Of a stretch of DNA of 38,584 nt, positions 34,491 to 38,584 are shown piece after piece (the first letter of the stretch is position 1; each line of letters starts with the position of its first letter). The notes beneath the pieces were generated by a model that did no database searches, was not told the origin of the DNA, and saw only the letters and a program-made list of their open reading frames with translations. Where the stretch lies: the NCBI GenBank assembly GCA_965363675.1, contig CBDTTW010000005.1, positions 1 to 38,584 of the forward strand, given 5' to 3'. This DNA comes from CBDTTW01 sp965363675 (GTDB lineage: Bacteria > Bacteroidota > Rhodothermia > Rhodothermales > DASSAV01). The position numbers and the translations under genes were made by a program.

Positions 34491-35493
34491 CCGGCGGGGC
34501 CGGACGCGACGGGGGCGGCAGGGCGCGCCCCCAGGCCGCCACGAGCGCCTCGACGGTGCGGTCGAAGCGCGCGTCCGGCGCCTGGAGCGCCGGTTCGTCC
34601 CGGAAGCGCCGCGCCGCCTCGGCGGCCCCGGCCGCCCACGGAATCCCGGCCTCGAAGCCGGGCGCAAGGCGCTTCAGCTTGGCATTGTCGAACAGGCGGC
34701 TGTGCGCCTTGTCGCCGAGCAGGCTGGCGCCCCACTCGGCGTCGTAGGCCGCGATCAGGCGCGAGGGCAGATGCACGAGGCGCGCCTCGCAGCCGGCGGC
34801 CTCGGCGAGCGTGCGCACGATCTCGTTCCAGGAAAGCGCCTCGTCGGAGGTGATGTGCACCGTCTCGCCCAGAGCGGCGGGCAGGCCCAGCAAATGCGTG
34901 AAGGCGCGCGCGAAGTCGTCGCGGTGCGTGAGCGTCCAGAGCGAGGAGCCGTCGCCGTGCACCACCAGGGGCAACCCGCGCGCCAGGCGCGACAGAGCGG
35001 CGTAGCCGCCCCGCACCGGCGGCCGGGGCGGGCCGTAGGTGTGCGACGGACGCACGATCGTCGCCGGAAAGCCGCGCGCGGCGGCCTCCCGGAACACGCC
35101 CTCGCAGGCCAGCTTGTCGGCGGCGTAGGCCCAGTAGGGGTTGCCTACGGCGGCCTCCTCCACGAGCGGCAGCCGGGCGCGCTCGTGATAAACCGAAGCC
35201 GAACTGACGAAGACGTACTGCCCCGTGCGCCCGGCAAAAAGCCGCGCGTCTCGCGCCGCCTGCTCGGGGCGGTAGAGCACCCAGTTGACCACTACGTCGG
35301 GTTGCAGCCGCTCGGCGAGGGCGGCTATGGCGGCCTCGTCCCACGCGTCGGCCGTGTGCAGGCGCGCCTCCGGCGGCGGCGCTTCGGCGGCGCGGCCGCG
35401 CGTGGCCAGGTGCACCTCGCGCCCCCGGCGCACGGCCTCGCGGGCGCAGGCGGCGCTGATGAGCCCCGTGCCTCCCAGAAAAAGAATGCGCAT
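34480..35493 (-). CDS. NAD-dependent epimerase/dehydratase family protein
   Basis: This 337-residue extended SDR protein shows the Rossmann motif FLGGTGLIS (residues 5-13), a central VFVSSASVY strand and YAADK (Y123, K127) as the catalytic pair; the usual active-site Ser is in SSAS. GDGSSLWTLTHRDDFARAF is the C-terminal substrate-domain segment seen in nucleotide-sugar epimerases. Substrate is unknown. The gene converges on the rhamnosidase-like gene with stop codons overlapping by 11 nt, and is divergent from the aldo/keto reductase across 149 nt. Co-location with a glycosidase suggests a sugar substrate, which is an inference. Confidence 0.82.
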   Translation of the reverse strand: MRILFLGGTGLISAACAREAVRRGREVHLATRGRAAEAPPPEARLHTADAWDEAAIAALAERLQPDVVVNWVLYRPEQAARDARLFAGRTGQYVFVSSASVYHERARLPLVEEAAVGNPYWAYAADKLACEGVFREAAARGFPATIVRPSHTYGPPRPPVRGGYAALSRLARGLPLVVHGDGSSLWTLTHRDDFARAFTHLLGLPAALGETVHITSDEALSWNEIVRTLAEAAGCEARLVHLPSRLIAAYDAEWGASLLGDKAHSRLFDNAKLKRLAPGFEAGIPWAAGAAEAARRFRDEPALQAPDARFDRTVEALVAAWGRALPPPSRPAPPVIA

Positions 35494-35560
35494 GCCCCTG
35501 CCTCCGAAGCGGGAAGTTTGTTACATCGGCGAAGGCGCAATTTAGCGCGCGCGCGCATAA

Positions 35561-35567
35561 TATCTTG
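35561..35567 (+). promoter_or_regulatory. Putative -7 element for the aldo/keto reductase
   Basis: TATCTTG, 75 nt before the ATG at 35643, in the AT-richest part of the divergent intergenic region. TTTA at 35541-35544 could be a degenerate upstream element. Confidence 0.4.
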
Positions 35568-35642
35568 CCCGAGCCCCTGCGCCGCCTGTGCACGCCGGCG
35601 GCCGGAGGCGCGCCAACCACCGCTTATCCCGGAGAATGAACG

Positions 35643-36614
35643 ATGCAGCAAAGACGTTTTGGCAAAACCGGCTGGCAGGTCGGCGAGGTGGGCTACGGCA
35701 TGTGGGGTATGGCCGGCTGGACGGAGTCCGACGACACCGAGTCGCAGGTGGCCTTGCAGCATGCCGCGCAGCTCGGGTGCAACTTCTTCGACACCGCCTA
35801 TGCCTACGGCGACGGCCACTCGGAGCATCTGCTGGGCAAGCTGCTGGCGATGTACCCCTCCATGAAGCTCTACGCCGCCACCAAAATCCCGCCCAAGAAC
35901 CGCGTCTGGCCCAGCCGCCGCGAATTTACCCTTGACGAGGTATTCCCCCCCGAATACATTGAACTCTACGTGCACAAGAGCCTCGAAAACCTGGGGCAGG
36001 ACTGCTTCGACCTCATCCAGTTCCACGTGTGGGAGGATGCGTGGGTGGACGATGACCGCTGGACGAACGTGATCGACCGGCTGCGCCGCGAGGGCCTGTT
36101 TCAGGCCGTCGGCATCAGCATCAACCGGTGGGAGCCGGAGAACGGCATCCGGACCGTGCAGAGCGGCCTCATCGACGCCGTGCAGGTGATCTACAACATC
36201 TTCGACCAGAACCCGGAGGACGCGTTGTTCCCGGCCTGCCGCGACGCGGACGTGGCCGTCATCGCGCGCGTGCCCTTCGACGAAGGTTCGCTCACGGGGA
36301 CGCTCACGCCCGAGAGCACGTGGCCCGAGGGCGACTGGCGCAACACGTACTTCGTGCCGGAGAACCTGCACCCGACGCTCGAACGCGTCGAGGCGCTCAA
36401 GCGCCTGCTGCCGGAGGACATGACGCTGCCCGAAATGGCGCTGCGTTTTATCCTGTCCAACCCCACCGTCAGCACTACCATCCCCGGCATGCGTAAGCTA
36501 AAGCACGTCGAGGCGAACATGCAGGCCAGCGACAAAGGGCCGCTGCCTGAAGAACTGCTGGAACAACTCAAGGCGCACCGGTGGGACCGGAGGCCGACTT
36601 CGTGGTCTCAGTGA
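35643..36614 (+). CDS. Aldo/keto reductase
   Basis: The 323-residue NADPH-dependent oxidoreductase has an AKR TIM barrel. The catalytic tetrad is visible: D50 and Y55 in FFDTAYAYGDG, K81 in YAATKIPPKN and H128 in LIQFHVW. The C-terminal cofactor part shows LRFILSNPTVSTTIPGMRKLKHVEAN, as in AKR families that act on sugar aldehydes or ketones. The N-terminus MQQRRFGKTGWQVGEVGYGMWGM is typical. The substrate cannot be read. It is followed after 45 nt by a tiny membrane-protein frame, probably on the same transcript. Confidence 0.93.
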   Translation: MQQRRFGKTGWQVGEVGYGMWGMAGWTESDDTESQVALQHAAQLGCNFFDTAYAYGDGHSEHLLGKLLAMYPSMKLYAATKIPPKNRVWPSRREFTLDEVFPPEYIELYVHKSLENLGQDCFDLIQFHVWEDAWVDDDRWTNVIDRLRREGLFQAVGISINRWEPENGIRTVQSGLIDAVQVIYNIFDQNPEDALFPACRDADVAVIARVPFDEGSLTGTLTPESTWPEGDWRNTYFVPENLHPTLERVEALKRLLPEDMTLPEMALRFILSNPTVSTTIPGMRKLKHVEANMQASDKGPLPEELLEQLKAHRWDRRPTSWSQ

Positions 36615-36659
36615 GCGAGGCGTTGTGCGGACCGGTGCGGCTGGCAACGGAGCGCCGCT

Positions 36660-36752
36660 ATGAACCGAAAGCAAAAGAGGGATTTCCTGGTCGCCATGGC
36701 TATTCTGGCCGGCATCGTCGTGGTGCTCGTCGTGGTGGGCTACCTGACATGA
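36660..36752 (+). CDS. Putative 30-residue single-pass membrane microprotein
   Basis: This ATG-TGA frame begins MNRKQKRDF, a strongly basic head, followed by an uninterrupted hydrophobic helix from residue 9 to 29 rich in Val, Ile and Ala, and ends just before a 14-bp hairpin. The composition is that of a genuine N-in single-span peptide, and no other gene occupies the space between the aldo/keto reductase and the hairpin. Such tiny proteins are often missed in annotation. No homology is claimed and chance cannot be excluded for so short a frame. Confidence 0.5.
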   Translation: MNRKQKRDFLVAMAILAGIVVVLVVVGYLT

Positions 36753-36757
36753 TGCAA

Positions 36758-36791
36758 GAGGGGCGGGGCGCCTTTGCGCGCCCCGCCCCTC
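36758..36791. terminator. Strong hairpin between convergent genes
   Basis: GAGGGGCGGGGCGC (36758-36771) is perfectly complementary to GCGCCCCGCCCCTC (36778-36791), a 14-bp stem with a 6-nt loop. It lies exactly between the microprotein frame and the end of the sigma-factor gene. No U-run follows on either strand, so it may terminate weakly, act with Rho or protect 3' ends. Confidence 0.6.
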
Positions 36792-36815
36792 CAAAGCCGC
36801 TCCGGTCGCCTCCGG

Positions 36816-37463
36816 CTAGACGTGGTACACGTCCTTGAGCAGCGATTGCAGCTTCGAGCGGCCGCGGTTGATGCGGCTCTTGACGGTGCCCATCGGCAGG
36901 CCCGTAATCTCGGCAATCTCCTCGTAGGAAAGGTGCTGGATGTCGCGCAGCACCACGACTTCGCGGAACGAGGGGGGCAGCAGGCGCAGCGCCTCGTGGA
37001 TGTAGCGGTTCTGAATCTGGCTTTCCGTGAAGCGGTCCGGCAGGAACGTCTCGTCCGGCACGTCCATCTCGTACTCCTCGTTGTCGCGGTTAACCGACTG
37101 GATGGAGTACATGCGGCGGCGCTTGCGCTTGCGGTATTCGCTGCGGGCCAGGTTGCCGGCGATGGTGTAAAGCCACGTCGAGAACTTGGCGATCCGCTGG
37201 TACGAGTGCCGGTTGCGGTAGACGCGCAGGAACGTATCCTGAAGCAAATCTTCCGAGCGGCGCTCGTCGCCCAGGAAGCCGAACAGGTAGTGCGAGAGGC
37301 GTTCCGAGTACCGCTCGACCAGAATGTTGAAGGCCTCGACCTTGCCTTCCTGAAACAACTCCATGAGGTCTTCGTCGCTCATGGGTTGCAGCGCTGCAAG
37401 CGCATCGTTGCGAGTGCTCCGCGCGCTCCGCACCTTGCTTTCGTTGGATGCTGTAGCTGCCAC
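36816..37463 (-). CDS. ECF-family RNA polymerase sigma factor
   Basis: The 215-residue extracytoplasmic-function sigma factor redirects RNA polymerase. Region 2 spans about residues 38-115 and includes the DERRSEDLLQDTFLRVYRN helix and FSTWLYTIAGNLARSEYRKRKRRR. Region 4 at about 155-208 has LPPSFREVVVLRDI and the helix-turn-helix LSYEEIAEITGLPMGTVKSRINRGRSKL. An acidic linker joins them. The start is GTG at 37463, preceded by AGAGGA; ATG 37382 (MSDEDLMELFQEG) fits the usual ECF start and may be the true one. No anti-sigma gene adjoins it, which is unusual for the class. A link with RseP in the same window is possible but unsupported. Confidence 0.93.
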   Translation of the reverse strand: MAATASNESKVRSARSTRNDALAALQPMSDEDLMELFQEGKVEAFNILVERYSERLSHYLFGFLGDERRSEDLLQDTFLRVYRNRHSYQRIAKFSTWLYTIAGNLARSEYRKRKRRRMYSIQSVNRDNEEYEMDVPDETFLPDRFTESQIQNRYIHEALRLLPPSFREVVVLRDIQHLSYEEIAEITGLPMGTVKSRINRGRSKLQSLLKDVYHV

Positions 37464-37647
37464 GTGCTTCCTCTATATTAAGTTCATGAGTTCGCGGGAT
37501 CCGTAAACCAACTAATGTACTCTGCCCCGGAGCGCCTGCACAACAGACCGTACGGATGTCTTCCAGTTATTGTTGAGGCCCTTCTGCTTATTCAAGAGCA
37601 TACGGGCGGCCGTTCCGGTTCTCCAAACGCTGCGTCATGATGTATCC

Positions 37648-37653
37648 TATAAT
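37648..37653 (+). promoter_or_regulatory. Putative -10 element before the asparaginase gene
   Basis: TATAAT is a perfect -10 hexamer but no good -35 lies 16-18 nt upstream. It ends 10 nt before the ATG at 37664, so a start from it would give a nearly leaderless message. An upstream in-frame ATG at 37637 would then be untranscribed. Confidence 0.35.
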
Positions 37654-37663
37654 TAACGATCTA

Positions 37664-38584
37664 ATGGTTTCCGGGGAACCTGCGGGGCTCCGGTGGGGGG
37701 CGCTCCTGGCGCTCGGGGCGCTGCTGCTGGCGGTCGGGGCGGCGCCCGCCGGGGCGCAGCCGGCGCCGCGCATCGCCTTTGCCGTCCACGGCGGCGCGGG
37801 CGCCATGGACCGGGCGCAGCTCACCCCCGAGCGCGAGGCGGCCTACCGCGCCGCGCTCGAAGAAGCCGTCCTGGCGGGCTACGCCGTGCTGCGCGAGGGC
37901 GGCTCGGCGCTCGACGCCGTGACCCGCGCTATCCGCCTGCTGGAAGACTCGCCGCTGTTCAACGCGGGCAGGGGGGCGGTGCTCAACGCCGCCGGCGCGG
38001 CCGAGCTCGACGCGTCGATCATGGAGGGCGCGGGGCTGCGCGCCGGGGCTGTGGCAGGCGTCGGGCGCCTGAAGAACCCCATCGAGGCGGCGCGCCTCGT
38101 CATGGAGCGCTCGCCGCACGTGATGCTGATTGGGGCCGGAGCCGAGCAGTTCGCCGCCGAGCAGGGCGTGGCCCTGGTCGATAACGCGACGCTCGTGCTG
38201 CCCGAGCGCCGCCGCGAGCTGGAGCGCGTGCAGGCCCGCGAGCGCGACCGCTCGGCGGCCGATGCCCCGCAGCGCCCTGAGAAGTACGGCACCGTCGGGG
38301 CGGTGGCCCTCGACGCGCAGGGCAACCTGGCGGCGGGCACGTCCACGGGCGGCATGGTCAACAAGCGCTACGGCCGCGTCGGCGATGCGCCCATCATCGG
38401 CGCCGGGACGTACGCCGACAACCGCACCTGCGCCGTCTCGGCGACGGGCCACGGCGAGTACTTCATCCGCACGGCTGCGGCGCACAGCATCTCCGAGGCG
38501 ATGCGCTACGGCGGCCTGTCGGTCTCGGAGGCTGCCGCCGCGCTCATCCACGGCCGCCTCGCCGACCTCGGCGGCGCCGGCGGG
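37664..38584 (+). CDS. Exported plant-type L-asparaginase / isoaspartyl peptidase (3' end missing)
   Basis: The Ntn-hydrolase cleaves L-asparagine or beta-aspartyl peptides. 307 codons are present and the frame is open to the window edge, so the C-terminus is cut off. A signal peptide (MVSGEPAGLRWGALLALGALLLAVGAAPAGAQ) directs it outside the cytoplasm. The mature N-terminus IAFAVHGGAGAMD is family-typical, as is LEDSPLFNAGRGAVLNAAG. The autoproteolysis site is KYGTVGAVALD with Thr210 as nucleophile, and STGGMVNKRYGRVGDAPIIGAGTYADN follows. ATG 37637 and 37640 are in-frame alternatives that would disturb the signal peptide little. Confidence 0.92.
   Translation, partial: MVSGEPAGLRWGALLALGALLLAVGAAPAGAQPAPRIAFAVHGGAGAMDRAQLTPEREAAYRAALEEAVLAGYAVLREGGSALDAVTRAIRLLEDSPLFNAGRGAVLNAAGAAELDASIMEGAGLRAGAVAGVGRLKNPIEAARLVMERSPHVMLIGAGAEQFAAEQGVALVDNATLVLPERRRELERVQARERDRSAADAPQRPEKYGTVGAVALDAQGNLAAGTSTGGMVNKRYGRVGDAPIIGAGTYADNRTCAVSATGHGEYFIRTAAAHSISEAMRYGGLSVSEAAAALIHGRLADLGGAGG

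Overview
The window reads as a high-GC chromosomal segment from a Bacteroidota-related bacterium, most likely the Rhodothermota/Rhodothermales branch (Rhodothermus/Salinibacter-like). This is inferred from four things: the GC-rich code; the fused fucokinase/fucose-1-phosphate guanylyltransferase; the arginine pathway built on an acyl-ornithine transcarbamylase; and a recurrent TATCTTTG-like element 40-85 nt upstream of genes, resembling the Bacteroidota -7 element TAnnTTTG. I see no mobile element, CRISPR array, tRNA or rRNA. Coding density is very high and most genes look like core housekeeping genes.

Layout. 182-3043 (+): secreted two-domain M16 protease. 3110-6001 (-): serS, an RmlD-type reductase and a hotdog acyl-CoA thioesterase. 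6069-9255 (-): a secreted TPR protein followed by a secreted family of unknown function with a possible nucleophile-elbow Cys. 9396-16958 (+): isoprenoid and envelope cluster dxr, rseP, uppS, bamA and two skp/ompH genes, closed by a strong terminator. 17068-18782 (+): panB and surE. 18995-24010 (+): a conserved protein that looks like an FMN-type TIM barrel, then the fkp fusion. 24019-31724 (-): a seven-gene arginine operon, transcribed argG-argC-argD-argF'-argB-argE-argH. 32094-34490 (+): secreted alpha-L-rhamnosidase-like enzyme. 34480-35493 (-): NAD-dependent epimerase. 35643-36614 (+): aldo/keto reductase, then a 30-residue membrane microprotein. 36816-37463 (-): ECF sigma factor. 37664-end (+): exported plant-type asparaginase, cut by the window edge.

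The most striking element is the leader of the arginine operon (31765-31953, minus strand). A near-consensus sigma-70 promoter (TTGACA-N17-TATACT) would start transcription at or next to the ATG of a 26-codon reading frame with six arginine codons, five of them in a seven-codon cluster (RTRRVRR). A 12-nt segment inside the end of that frame (AGGATCAGCGCT) is nearly identical to the 3' arm of a following intrinsic terminator (AGGTTCGGCGCT) and can pair with its 5' arm (AGCGCTGACCT). This is the layout of a ribosome-mediated his/trp-type attenuator, here apparently sensing arginine and probably on a leaderless leader peptide. I am not aware of a description of this for this lineage, but I could not search.

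The transcarbamylase in the same operon has Ala at the position that separates N-acetylornithine (Glu) from N-succinylornithine (Pro) enzymes, while its C-terminal end is acetylornithine-type. Whether this arginine pathway runs on acetyl or succinyl intermediates is therefore a real open question.
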